From contig DARE01000013.1 of NCBI GenBank assembly GCA_002503205.1, positions 1 through 33,312 of the forward strand: a stretch of DNA of 33,312 nucleotides, written 5' to 3'. The DNA is from Thermoplasmatales archaeon UBA447. Its GTDB lineage: Archaea; Thermoplasmatota; Thermoplasmata; Thermoplasmatales; Thermoplasmataceae. The position numbers and the translations under genes were made by a program. Positions 1 to 7,435 of the stretch are shown piece after piece. The notes beneath the pieces are model-generated. The model ran no database searches and was not told the origin of the DNA. It saw only the letters and a list, made by a program, of their open reading frames with translations. Position 1 is the stretch's first letter, and each line of letters starts with the position of its first letter.

Positions 1-2
1 AT

Positions 3-95
3 AAGTCCGATTTTATGAGAACCTTGCATGAAGAGTTGAGCAGGATAAAGAAGATTCTTGACGAGACCCAGTACAGAAAAGGGAAATATAATTAG
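3..95 (+). CDS. C-terminal end of a gene cut by the window edge
   Basis: An open frame enters from the left edge and stops with TAG at 93-95, giving the last 30 residues of a protein. The tail is strongly charged (HEELSRIKKILDE followed by a Lys/Arg-rich end) and looks helical, possibly the end of a coiled coil. A run of seven T at 127-133 follows the stop and fits an archaeal terminator for this strand. The family cannot be recognised from so little sequence. Confidence 0.5.
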   Translation, partial: KSDFMRTLHEELSRIKKILDETQYRKGKYN

Positions 96-126
96 TTTTA
101 CACATTAGTAAGCCATAATTTCACTG

Positions 127-133
127 TTTTTTT
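127..133 (+). terminator. Poly-T terminator after the leftmost partial gene
   Basis: Seven consecutive T lie 32 nt after the stop of the plus-strand partial gene. Archaeal RNA polymerase terminates at such T runs without needing a hairpin. The site lies between two convergent genes. Confidence 0.4.
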
Positions 134-157
134 CCTATAGATTATAGATACATAAGG

Positions 158-1003
158 TTAGAAACTGAGTCTGAACTGTTTTTCACCCTTGAATTGCGTG
201 CCAACGCGGAATAGGGATCCGCCATAGGCATCATCCGGGCCTTGAGATGCCGATGTTACGAAAAGCTGACTGTTATCCTTCCCTCCGAAACAGCAAGATG
301 TGATATTCTTAGCCGGGAAAATTACCTCATCCAGTTTCTTCTGGGTCTGAGGATCCAATACTGATAACTTTCCTCCTCCCCATTGTGCTACGAACAAAAC
401 GCCATCCTGACTGATGCACATTCCATCAGGAACACCATTTTCATGTCTGAGATCCGCTGCAACACCCAGTTGCATGAGTTCCATGTCCTCAGTGTAGGAA
501 TAAGCATTAACCGTCTTTCTTGGAGAATCTATGTGATAGAAAACCTTTCTTTTCAAATCCCAGGCAAGCCCATTTGATATCGTCATGTCGCTCAGTATTT
601 TTTTGAACTCCTTTCCATTGAATGTGTAAAGAGATCCAATAGGTGCCATTTCATTTTTGTCCATGGTGCCGGCTACGTAGAGGCCCATGGGTCCTGCTTT
701 ACCATCATTGAACCTTTCATCAGGGTCAAGTGGAATCGTTGCCATCTTCGCGTATTTACCATCTCTTCTGATGGAAAATATTGAATGCTCCATTGTCGCA
801 TAGAGAAGATCCTGTTTTCCCAGAGCAATGCTGGATATCTGGCCAGGCATGGGGAATGTTGTCAGGGCTTCCTTCTCCTGGCTGTACCTGTGAAGTTTCA
901 TGTTATTTATGTCCACCCAGTAAAGTTCATCATGTATCACATCATACAGCGGACCTTCTCCCAGAATGTCCAATGATTGGAAAATAATCTCTGGCCTTTC
1001 CAT
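158..1003 (-). CDS. SMP-30/gluconolactonase family sugar lactonase
   Basis: A 281-aa six-bladed beta-propeller of the SMP-30/regucalcin/gluconolactonase family, which hydrolyses sugar lactones with one bound divalent metal. The family metal ligands are visible: Glu16 in LGEGP, Asn144 in SNGLAW and Asp194 in VPDGM. The closing GPDDAYGGSLF segment is also typical. I chose the ATG at 1003 rather than a start 21 codons upstream because a TATA-like element at 1026-1034 sits about 27 nt before it, which implies a leaderless mRNA, and because the family homology begins right after it. In Thermoplasma relatives such an enzyme would act on gluconolactone in the non-phosphorylative Entner-Doudoroff route. 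The glycerate 2-kinase of the same route is at 24 kb. The exact substrate is inferred. Confidence 0.88.
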   Translation of the reverse strand: MERPEIIFQSLDILGEGPLYDVIHDELYWVDINNMKLHRYSQEKEALTTFPMPGQISSIALGKQDLLYATMEHSIFSIRRDGKYAKMATIPLDPDERFNDGKAGPMGLYVAGTMDKNEMAPIGSLYTFNGKEFKKILSDMTISNGLAWDLKRKVFYHIDSPRKTVNAYSYTEDMELMQLGVAADLRHENGVPDGMCISQDGVLFVAQWGGGKLSVLDPQTQKKLDEVIFPAKNITSCCFGGKDNSQLFVTSASQGPDDAYGGSLFRVGTQFKGEKQFRLSF

Positions 1004-1025
1004 ATATAGAAATGTTAGATACTCA

Positions 1026-1034
1026 TAATAAATT
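1026..1034 (-). promoter_or_regulatory. TATA box of the SMP-30 gene
   Basis: The minus strand reads AATTTATTA, centred about 27 nt upstream of the ATG at 1003. This spacing puts the transcript start at or next to the start codon. Confidence 0.45.
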
Positions 1035-1130
1035 GTTACTGTACACCCTGGAATTGAAAGATCCACAAAATTCTCTTCTGAACAAAGCCAGCATCTATGC
1101 TCTATCTTTTAAATTATCAGTCTCATGAGG

Positions 1131-1142
1131 ATAAATATAAAT
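1131..1142 (+). promoter_or_regulatory. TATA box of the candidate 32-aa membrane peptide
   Basis: ATAAATATAAAT is centred about 28 nt upstream of the TTG at 1165, the spacing expected for a leaderless transcript. The 1004-1336 stretch has no conventional long gene. It holds this box, the TTG-started small frame, and a second TATA box at 1281-1287. Confidence 0.45.
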
Positions 1143-1164
1143 CGAGATTTGTTATATGTGAATA

Positions 1165-1263
1165 TTGGAACTAAGGACAAAACAGTTCTTGATTGCTCTT
1201 CTCATTGCTGCTCTTAACATAGTTGTTATACTCCTGATAGCGTTTCTTAACGTGAACGTTTGA
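1165..1263 (+). CDS. Candidate 32-aa single-span membrane peptide (TTG start)
   Basis: The frame from TTG at 1165 to TGA at 1263 encodes 32 residues: a short charged head (ELRTKQ) and then an almost unbroken hydrophobic stretch of about 20 residues of Leu, Ile, Val and Ala, ending NVNV. An in-frame TGA two codons before the TTG limits the start. No ATG or GTG is available in this frame, but the TATA box at 1131-1142 places the transcript start right at the TTG. The composition is that of a one-pass membrane peptide with its basic residues at the N-terminal side. No family is recognised. It could be chance in AT-rich DNA, so confidence is moderate. Confidence 0.4.
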   Translation: MELRTKQFLIALLIAALNIVVILLIAFLNVNV

Positions 1264-1280
1264 ATCTTGGGGCATTAATA

Positions 1281-1287
1281 TTTATAT
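1281..1287 (+). promoter_or_regulatory. TATA box of the 59-aa protein / cinA unit
   Basis: TTTATAT lies within an AT-rich stretch just after the small membrane-peptide frame. A start about 27 nt downstream would give a leader of roughly 27 nt that carries the Shine-Dalgarno GGGAGGA at 1324-1330. Confidence 0.4.
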
Positions 1288-1336
1288 TTGCCTAAAGGTT
1301 GAGGATTTCATTCCTGAAACTAAGGGAGGATTTAAA

Positions 1337-1516
1337 ATGGCCAAATTGAGGGAACTTGAAAAATTTGAGAATAACGCACTTGATCTCTGCAAGGATGAGC
1401 AATACAGGGAAAAACTGAAAAAGTGGGTTCAGAAAAAGAAGGAACCCCTTGATGCATTTGATCTCAAAAAACTTAAGGACAAGATAGACACACACGCAAG
1501 AAAAATGAACCGTTAG
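1337..1516 (+). CDS. Small charged hypothetical protein, 59 aa
   Basis: ATG at 1337 to TAG at 1516 encodes 59 residues, with a strong Shine-Dalgarno sequence (GGGAGGA, 1324-1330) six nt before the ATG. The protein is very rich in Lys and Glu, has one Cys and one Trp, and contains no Gly. It appears to be wholly helical, with two predicted helices separated by a KKKEPLDAF turn. The cinA-like gene starts 13 nt after its stop, so the two probably share a transcript. I recognise no family. The SD, the spacing and the absence of a competing gene support it as a real small gene. Confidence 0.6.
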   Translation: MAKLRELEKFENNALDLCKDEQYREKLKKWVQKKKEPLDAFDLKKLKDKIDTHARKMNR

Positions 1517-1529
1517 ATCATTACCTCAT

Positions 1530-2294
1530 ATGGAAATTTCCATAATATCAATCGGTAATGAGGTCCTTAAGGGCCATACATCAAATTCCAATTATACTTT
1601 TATTGCAAGGCAGTCCACATTAATGGGCAACCACGTCAGGCGTGGTTACACTGTTTCCGATGATCCCGCGGAGATTTCTTGGGCTCTCGGAGACGCTCTA
1701 TCCCATTCAGATCTGATAATCACCACCGGAGGTCTGGGCCCTACATATGACGATATGACGCTTGAGTCAATTGCAGGTGCTCTGAATCTCTCCCTTGAAA
1801 ATAACAGTGACGCCATGGAAATGCTCCGAAAACGCATGCTGCCAAGGAACATACCGCTCACTCAGGAGCGTATGAAGATGGCTGTTCTACCGAAGGGTTC
1901 CGAGCCTGTTTTCAACCCTGTGGGATCGGCTCCGGGGGTACTTATTACCCATAATGGAAGACAGATCCTGTGCCTTCCTGGGGTGCCTCAGGAAATGGAG
2001 GCCATATTTAACTCCATAAGGGAAAGGTTCCAGAACTCTGATCTCCACTATTATGAGGAATCCCTTGAATTCCCAGGAATTATGGAGGGCGAAATGGCAC
2101 CCCTTATTAAAGAGGAAATGAAAAAATTAGGGGATCGCCTGTATATAAAGAGCCATCCTCTTTCCGGTTCCGGCTCAGGTTACAGCGTAATGCTTGAGAT
2201 ATCTTCATACAACGAAGATTATTCAGAAGCCCGGAAGTTAGTTAAAGAAGAGCTGGAACTCTTCAGAAAGACCTTTGGGAAAAAAGATCAGTGA
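1530..2294 (+). CDS. cinA: Short CinA / molybdopterin-binding-fold protein
   Basis: A 254-aa protein of the COG1058 family, the N-terminal MoCF_biosynth (MoaB/Mog-fold) domain of CinA. Visible motifs are the opening ISIGNEVLKG, the signature GGLGPTYDDMT (residues 67-77) and CLPGVPQEME near residue 150. Bacterial CinA carries an additional C-terminal NMN amidase domain. Archaeal members usually lack it, so this short length is normal and not a truncation. The family has been linked to NAD(P)-metabolite repair (ADP-ribose pyrophosphatase activity). The 3' end overlaps the convergent SIS gene by 7 nt. Which nucleotide it acts on here is not determinable from sequence. Confidence 0.88.
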   Translation: MEISIISIGNEVLKGHTSNSNYTFIARQSTLMGNHVRRGYTVSDDPAEISWALGDALSHSDLIITTGGLGPTYDDMTLESIAGALNLSLENNSDAMEMLRKRMLPRNIPLTQERMKMAVLPKGSEPVFNPVGSAPGVLITHNGRQILCLPGVPQEMEAIFNSIRERFQNSDLHYYEESLEFPGIMEGEMAPLIKEEMKKLGDRLYIKSHPLSGSGSGYSVMLEISSYNEDYSEARKLVKEELELFRKTFGKKDQ

Positions 2295-3328
2295 GCACCT
2301 GGCGGAAAAACTATGGAGTCAAAGTCCAGGTATTTTTTATCTTCAAATCTCAAAAGATCTGGATTCACATCATTTTCAAGTGCCATGTAGTAGCAGAGAG
2401 TATACAGAAATCCCACTGCAAGAACAGGGAACAGTTCCATCCTTTCCGGCTGCGGTATTTCAACACTGAAGTCTCCTTCAGCATTTAATGCAAGTGTGCG
2501 TGTCCCGACCTCACGGCAGGCTCTTGCTATCTCTGATGATCTTGTCCCATCCCTTCCGGAATTGATTATTATAACCGCTGATCTGTCGTCAATGACAGAT
2601 GTGCATCCGTGGTTGAATTCCTCCAGTTCAATGCCCTCAGCATGTATGTGTGTTGATTCCTTCAATTTCTGGGCAGTCTCTCTAGCAGCATAATAAGAGG
2701 GTCCAGCACCGAGGACGAATATATTTCTTAGCCCACTGCCCATGAACTTCGCAGCCTCCTTTGCCTCGTTCTCTTTTCCATCAATTACCGAATAAAGATC
2801 ATCCGCCAGTGCTCTGGAGTTAATGTTGACACCTGCAATTTTTTTTGAAATTTCAAGGGCTGCAAAATAGTTGTCAAAGAATGCTTTGGTGTTGCAAAGA
2901 GACATATCAGGTGAATCACCAATGACAATCCCAACTGAGGATTCCTCTATAAGGGGAGATCTTGCATAGTGGCTGATTCCTATGGTTGTGCATGCTTTTC
3001 CAACCTTCCTGATTGAGTCCACAGTGGATTTTGTCTTTCCAGTATGGGAAAATCCAAAAACTGTTCCGGTAAAGTCGGAATAGTTCTCCAGTTCGTAAGA
3101 TTGCATTACCCGGAATTCATGTGAATAGCCGGGAATAATGAGGGAACCCAAAGCCGCGGCATGGAAAGCAGTCCCGTTGCCGGTGAAGCAGTAGGGTGAT
3201 TTCAGAAAATCAAGATCTGTTTTTTCCATTATGTCTATTGTCTTAAGAATGCCTGCCTTAGAAGCTTTGAGCATATCATACATAACATACGGATGCCCTT
3301 TTCTCCTCTCTGGGAGATCATCAGTCAT
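2288..3328 (-). CDS. Stand-alone double-SIS sugar-phosphate isomerase-like protein
   Basis: A 346-aa protein with two SIS domains, like the isomerase half of GlmS but without the N-terminal glutaminase. The first SIS (about residues 45-165) has FTGNGTAFHAAALG and FSHTGKTKST. The second (about 200-340) has VLGAGPSYYAARETAQKLKE followed by HAEGIELEEFNHG. That last segment corresponds to the GlmS stretch holding the catalytic Glu and His, here Glu231 and His240. Possible roles are hexosamine-phosphate deaminase/isomerase or a related aldose-ketose isomerase. Without a glutaminase domain it cannot use glutamine on its own. A TATA box at 3351-3356 lies about 25 nt upstream of the ATG, suggesting a leaderless mRNA. 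Confidence 0.82.
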   Translation of the reverse strand: MTDDLPERRKGHPYVMYDMLKASKAGILKTIDIMEKTDLDFLKSPYCFTGNGTAFHAAALGSLIIPGYSHEFRVMQSYELENYSDFTGTVFGFSHTGKTKSTVDSIRKVGKACTTIGISHYARSPLIEESSVGIVIGDSPDMSLCNTKAFFDNYFAALEISKKIAGVNINSRALADDLYSVIDGKENEAKEAAKFMGSGLRNIFVLGAGPSYYAARETAQKLKESTHIHAEGIELEEFNHGCTSVIDDRSAVIIINSGRDGTRSSEIARACREVGTRTLALNAEGDFSVEIPQPERMELFPVLAVGFLYTLCYYMALENDVNPDLLRFEDKKYLDFDSIVFPPGAH

Positions 3329-3350
3329 ATTTTCTTAATTAAGCTGTTAA

Positions 3351-3356
3351 TTTAAA
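3351..3356 (-). promoter_or_regulatory. TATA box of the SIS gene
   Basis: TTTAAA, inside AAGTTTAAATTAAC read on the minus strand, is centred about 25 nt before the ATG at 3328. Confidence 0.4.
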
Positions 3357-3363
3357 CTTTGGC

Positions 3364-3371
3364 AAAAAAAA
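3364..3371 (-). terminator. Poly-T terminator after the 83-aa orphan gene
   Basis: On the minus strand eight T in a row start about a dozen nt after the stop of the gene at 3383-3631. This fits an archaeal terminator that separates it from the SIS gene downstream. Confidence 0.45.
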
Positions 3372-3382
3372 TTTGAAATAAT

Positions 3383-3631
3383 TCACTCTTCATGTGCCTT
3401 CTGCAGAGGTTTAATTTCTGCAACAGGCAAATTGATAACTACAGACTCAACCTTTCGTGAAGTTCTCCGCTTGATGAGTTCCTCAATCGATATCTGTTCA
3501 CGGTTTGCCTCCTCGCATAGAGCCTTAGATAAGTCCGGCCCAAGTACATCTCTCTCCTCGGCTGCATAGGTACCAGGTTTGGTGGAGGCATAAAGTATAG
3601 TGATCTTTTGAATCTTTCCGCAGTTATACAT
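3383..3631 (-). CDS. Hypothetical protein, 82-85 aa
   Basis: A short soluble protein of unknown family, charged throughout. The N-terminal half is MYNCGKIQKITILYAST, a likely beta strand, and a helical stretch rich in Glu and Arg follows (EEANREQISIEELIKRR). The ATG at 3631 is preceded by AAGGTG, a weak Shine-Dalgarno. An in-frame GTG three codons upstream (3640) is also possible, because a TATA-like TTTTTATTA at 3659-3667 lies about 23 nt before the GTG and 32 nt before the ATG. It has its own promoter and a downstream poly-T, so it may be monocistronic. No function can be assigned. Confidence 0.6.
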   Translation of the reverse strand: MYNCGKIQKITILYASTKPGTYAAEERDVLGPDLSKALCEEANREQISIEELIKRRTSRKVESVVINLPVAEIKPLQKAHEE

Positions 3632-3738
3632 CAGTGACACCTTACCATTATGGCATCGTAATAAAAATCATTTTTCATTATGTTCAACATATACCCAGGA
3701 GTAAGATATTATTTACGTCATAACGGGCCCGATTTCCC

Positions 3739-4662
3739 TCACTCTGCCAGCACATCCACAAGTCTGGATTCCACTATTTTGCCAATATTCTCAATATTAT
3801 TCTGGTTCAGATTAAAACCGGGTGATAACATTGCTGTAACTATGCCGTCCAAAATTTGAAACTGGAAAGTATAGGGTCCAGTTCCTTTTCTGAGGACCCA
3901 TTTTTTCTTATTTCCATCAAGATTGAAATCCGTATAGAGGTAGTTTCCATTCCTTAACTGGTATGACCCATGCTCAAGAGATGATCCGTTCCTGAGGTAT
4001 TCAATCCAAATTGCCCTATTGTGGTGTGGATCCTCATAAACACAGATTAAATGTTCACTTCGGTCTGGAAGCATTATGCCAATTCCGGAGCCTTTCAACA
4101 CAATATTTCCCAGAGCTAATTCCCCACTGAAATCTGCCCAGGAAAGCCTTGATACCCTGATGTCCTCGAACCAGTCACCACCTTGGTGATTGCTGAAGAA
4201 GCTTCTCTGGTAGAAATCACATTCAGCTTTTCTGCGGTTCTTTCCGATCAGAGGAATTAGGCCTGTCGTATATTCCAAGAGTTCTTCGGAAGTGCATCTA
4301 TTTTCGGATTCAACCTCCACGGTTGTACCCAAGGAATAGAAAGTTACAGAATCTCTGCTTCTGTAATTTTTTCCAAAAAAATATACTGTACTTTTGATCT
4401 GCCTAACTTCCAGGGCTGAATAAGCGTCCACGAAACTTTTCATAAGGCTTTTTGGATACCCGGGACAGAACCAGTCCATGAAAAACTCCTTTATCCTGAG
4501 TTTATGCCCCTTATGTGTATCCCTGAAAAGAATTGAAGCCCATTTTTTTCCTTCCGGCCGGTATTGAAAATCCAGCCTATCCGGATCAGAAGGGACAAAG
4601 GGTGTAAAATTGAGGTCAAGCAAATAAAGATCAGAGGCCTTCAGTTCAATTATCTCCTGCAC
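3739..4662 (-). CDS. Unknown 307-aa partner of the HerA/VirB4-like ATPase
   Basis: A 307-aa soluble protein, rich in aromatic residues, with no transmembrane segment or signal peptide. Its first 13 nt overlap the end of the ATPase gene, so the two are translationally linked and probably functional partners. The N-terminal part has a helical FFMDWFCPGYPKSLMKSF stretch. The C-terminal half looks beta-rich with many Gly and Asn turns (for example GSYQLRNGNYLYTDFNLDGN), and the tail ends in a helix. I recognise no family. Possible roles are a regulatory or DNA-handling subunit for the ATPase, or a nuclease that has diverged beyond recognition. Confidence 0.75.
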   Translation of the reverse strand: MQEIIELKASDLYLLDLNFTPFVPSDPDRLDFQYRPEGKKWASILFRDTHKGHKLRIKEFFMDWFCPGYPKSLMKSFVDAYSALEVRQIKSTVYFFGKNYRSRDSVTFYSLGTTVEVESENRCTSEELLEYTTGLIPLIGKNRRKAECDFYQRSFFSNHQGGDWFEDIRVSRLSWADFSGELALGNIVLKGSGIGIMLPDRSEHLICVYEDPHHNRAIWIEYLRNGSSLEHGSYQLRNGNYLYTDFNLDGNKKKWVLRKGTGPYTFQFQILDGIVTAMLSPGFNLNQNNIENIGKIVESRLVDVLAE

Positions 4663-6581
4663 AGTTCGTAGACCTCCTTGAGTGTGATAAACCCGCTGTC
4701 TCTGCAGACCTCTTTCGTAAGCATCTCCTGCAAGGATGGGTTCAGGGACCTGTCAAAAATGTCCCTGAATTCTGCCATATTCCTTCCAGACTTAACCATG
4801 ATACGGAGTGCTTTTTCCATCAAAGCTCCGAATTTGTGTCTTCGCACACCTGTTAACAAGGATCCAGTTTGAATGTTTTCCATATTCAGGAGCATCCTTT
4901 CTCCTGGCAGTACGAGCCTGAATCTCTGGTCAAACTCCGCAACTGCCGTATCGAGGATAGAGGATATTGTATGGGAAATCAGATCCCCTTCAATTGATGG
5001 AATCTCCATGATCCGGTCAACGATCCTTTCCAGAAGTGATTCACCAAAACCTTCAGGGGTGAGGAATATCTTCTTCCATCCTTTATAATTAATTATCTTG
5101 TCCCATATTCTCCTAAGATTGGTAAGATCCGAAACCTCCACCTCCAGTATAATCTGGTTTCCACCAGTCTGGAATACCCCATCAGGTATTTTTCCCCCAA
5201 TTGAAACACCTGTATCCAGGTGAATTCCCTTCCTCTCCATAAAGAGGGAAAATTTCGTGACAAGAGCCTCATGAAGATCGACAGTATCTGACTTTAGAAT
5301 TTCTCTTTCAGGCCGACCATACTTTTTGAGGGCTTCGTATCTAAAAATTCCGAGGTCCAACTGGCTGGTTGGAAATGGAATTGTCCTGATGAAGAGTGGC
5401 CCGGAGATGGAATCTCCATTTTTAGTCCATGAAAGACACTCTCCTCTCACTAGTCCCTTTGCCGCATCTATGACAGTTTTTTCCATCTCTCCGCTGAAGA
5501 AAGATCCTGAGATCAGTGCAGAGTCTCTATCCGAAGATCCAAAGAGAAATACACTTCCTGTGTTGCCAAGAACAGATCTGGACCATATATCGGACCTCGA
5601 AGGGAGCTGCTGTGTTGCAAGGGTAAGTGAAAAACCGAATTTACGGCCCTCAGTCATTATCTTTCCTATTATGCTTTCAGGTATTAACTGAGCCTCATCA
5701 ATGAATACCCTTGACCTGAATTTTTCCTTCCTGTATCTTGAAAGAAGGAACCCCCAGAATTTTACTATTAAAAGAGAACTTAGAACAGTTGATGCGTCAC
5801 CAGACAGGACACTGTTCCAGATCTCAGGGATAACTATCATCCTGTTTTTGAAAACATCCTCAAGGCTGAAGGAATCCTCTCTTCCAGAAGTGAGGGATGA
5901 AGTGAGAGGGTTAGAGGTCACAGGAAGAATCTTGTTCAGGGTACTGGAAACAAAGGATAACCAGCCTTTCCAGTCAGACATCTGCATCTTCATATAAGAC
6001 GAAAAAGCATTGTCACCTGCATTCTTCAGGATAAGCCTGAGTTTATTCTGGTTGGTGAGTATATCTGCAAGGTCGGAAAGGCTTGCATTTCTGTCCGATT
6101 CCAGAAGAGTGGTGAGAAGAGATGTGAAGACGAGCTCCAGCCTTGGCCCCCATGTACCCTGGGAAAGGGTTTCATTTCCTGAAAATGCATCTCTTATAAG
6201 GCCTGCAGTAACATGAGGATCAAGCCCAACCTGGTACATAGGATTCATGGAGATGCTTCTGTCTGAACCATCAATATTTTCCTTGCCCAGAGGAAGAAAC
6301 ATAATTCTGCCTGGGAAAGCTGACATCAGGCTTATTGCTGTGTCCCCATGCGGATCTATGACAAGAACAACTGAATCATCCTTTTCAGAGGCTTCAGCTG
6401 CCAGCAGTTTCATTATGTTTGACTTTCCCATTCCTGTGCTCCCGGCAATAAGAATATGGGAATTCAGAGCCTCTTCTGGAACATATACCCTTTCACCTCT
6501 TCTGGTCAGGCCAATTTCCCTTGCCCCCTGTGTAAAGAAGATGGAGGGATTGTTTCTGATGTGCGGGGTGTGCCTGTACAT
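4650..6581 (-). CDS. HerA/VirB4-like P-loop ATPase with nuclease-like C-terminal region
   Basis: A 643-aa ATPase of the HerA/FtsK superfamily (DUF87/VirB4/TraG-like). Walker A GSTGMGKS is at residues 47-54, VIDPHGD at 74-80, Walker B VFIDEAQ at 292-298 and the sensor-like LATQQ at 321-325. After the motor, residues 464-482 read KIPDGVF then ILEVEVS: a PD-x(12)-ExE arrangement resembling the PD-(D/E)xK nuclease core, with Glu in place of Lys. I chose the ATG at 6581. It lies 4 nt after the stop of the upstream FAH-fold gene, whereas the TTG at 6602 would overlap that gene. Such motors pump or remodel DNA in conjugation, DNA-end resection or defence. No mating-pore or relaxase genes are nearby. 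The nuclease reading is an inference from motifs. Confidence 0.85.
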   Translation of the reverse strand: MYRHTPHIRNNPSIFFTQGAREIGLTRRGERVYVPEEALNSHILIAGSTGMGKSNIMKLLAAEASEKDDSVVLVIDPHGDTAISLMSAFPGRIMFLPLGKENIDGSDRSISMNPMYQVGLDPHVTAGLIRDAFSGNETLSQGTWGPRLELVFTSLLTTLLESDRNASLSDLADILTNQNKLRLILKNAGDNAFSSYMKMQMSDWKGWLSFVSSTLNKILPVTSNPLTSSLTSGREDSFSLEDVFKNRMIVIPEIWNSVLSGDASTVLSSLLIVKFWGFLLSRYRKEKFRSRVFIDEAQLIPESIIGKIMTEGRKFGFSLTLATQQLPSRSDIWSRSVLGNTGSVFLFGSSDRDSALISGSFFSGEMEKTVIDAAKGLVRGECLSWTKNGDSISGPLFIRTIPFPTSQLDLGIFRYEALKKYGRPEREILKSDTVDLHEALVTKFSLFMERKGIHLDTGVSIGGKIPDGVFQTGGNQIILEVEVSDLTNLRRIWDKIINYKGWKKIFLTPEGFGESLLERIVDRIMEIPSIEGDLISHTISSILDTAVAEFDQRFRLVLPGERMLLNMENIQTGSLLTGVRRHKFGALMEKALRIMVKSGRNMAEFRDIFDRSLNPSLQEMLTKEVCRDSGFITLKEVYELCRR

Positions 6582-6585
6582 CTGA

Positions 6586-7422
6586 TTACTGGTCTGCAAC
6601 AATGGAATGCTTCAGAGTCCCTATCCCTTTAACGCTGATCTCGATATTGTCGCCAGGCTTCAGGTACTCCTTCGACGAGTATTCGGCCACGCCAGCAGGA
6701 GTTCCAGTACTGATGAGGTCTCCTTCCCTTAGGGTAATGGTCTGGGATAACCTGGCTATCAGCTGCTCTGGAGAGAAGATCATGTCATCTGTGGAACCAT
6801 GCTGCTTCATCTTCTCATTGACAAAAGTTTCAATTGTGAACTTAAATTCGGGAGCATCTTCCTTGGGGACAATATGGGGGCCAATGGGCAGGCAGCCATC
6901 CCCGTTCTTCCCGAGTACCCAATCCATGCCATATCCTTTCTGGCTCTGAGTCTGGTAGTCCCTGATGCTTACATCGTCAAGTACAGTGTATCCAAAAATG
7001 TAATCGCCTGCATCTTCCAGCCTGATGTATTTTCCACGTTTTCCTATGATGATGCCTATTTCCCCTTCGTAGTCAAGCCTTGTAACACCTCTTGGCAATA
7101 TGGCATTTCCATGATGGGGAACAAGTGCATTCTGTGTTTTCATAAAGAAGTAGGGGTTCTCAGGAGGTTGTGTTCCAGACTCCTCAGAATGAGATCTAAA
7201 GTTCCTGGCCGGAAGAAACATCTGCTGGGGCAATATTGGGGGGCAGTAAGAGTACTTTCTTGGGATTTCCGCAAGGTCCTGCTCCAGATAGCTTCCGTAA
7301 TTTCTTATCAGATCAATGGTGTCCTTGGGGCGTTTTTCACGATCAACAAACTGGTAGATTGTTTTCCCTTTTCCAAGGCATACCTCCGGGCCATATCCAA
7401 AATCAAGAGTGAAAATATTCAT
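6586..7422 (-). CDS. Fumarylacetoacetate-hydrolase-fold enzyme (paralog 1)
   Basis: A 278-aa member of the FAH superfamily, whose enzymes hydrolyse, hydrate, isomerise or decarboxylate keto acids using a Mg-bound carboxylate site. Seen here are the metal-ligand segment YEGEIGIIIGK, the LDDVSIRDYQ aspartate, the GPHIV segment and the STGTPAGV loop. It matches 2-hydroxyhepta-2,4-diene-1,7-dioate isomerase / 5-oxopent-3-ene decarboxylase-type relatives better than true fumarylacetoacetase. It is the second gene of a minus-strand operon, 13 nt after the 114-aa gene and 4 nt before the ATPase. That context is unusual for a catabolic enzyme. It might contribute to the aromatic pathway encoded 3 kb away. 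Confidence 0.85.
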   Translation of the reverse strand: MNIFTLDFGYGPEVCLGKGKTIYQFVDREKRPKDTIDLIRNYGSYLEQDLAEIPRKYSYCPPILPQQMFLPARNFRSHSEESGTQPPENPYFFMKTQNALVPHHGNAILPRGVTRLDYEGEIGIIIGKRGKYIRLEDAGDYIFGYTVLDDVSIRDYQTQSQKGYGMDWVLGKNGDGCLPIGPHIVPKEDAPEFKFTIETFVNEKMKQHGSTDDMIFSPEQLIARLSQTITLREGDLISTGTPAGVAEYSSKEYLKPGDNIEISVKGIGTLKHSIVADQ

Positions 7423-7435
7423 GCGAAGGGATGGG

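Noticed and set aside
1530..2294. Truncated CinA lacking the C-terminal amidase domain
   Set aside because: Short single-domain CinA-like proteins of about 250 aa are usual in archaea, so this is not a broken gene.
4650..4662. Possible frameshift joining the ATPase and the 307-aa protein
   Set aside because: Both frames end or begin cleanly with ordinary codons, and a 13-nt overlap is a common operon layout. No motif is split across the junction.
5326..5691. Plus-strand open frame of about 121 codons
   Set aside because: It lies wholly inside the ATPase gene on the opposite strand, and the ATPase motifs explain the coding signal.
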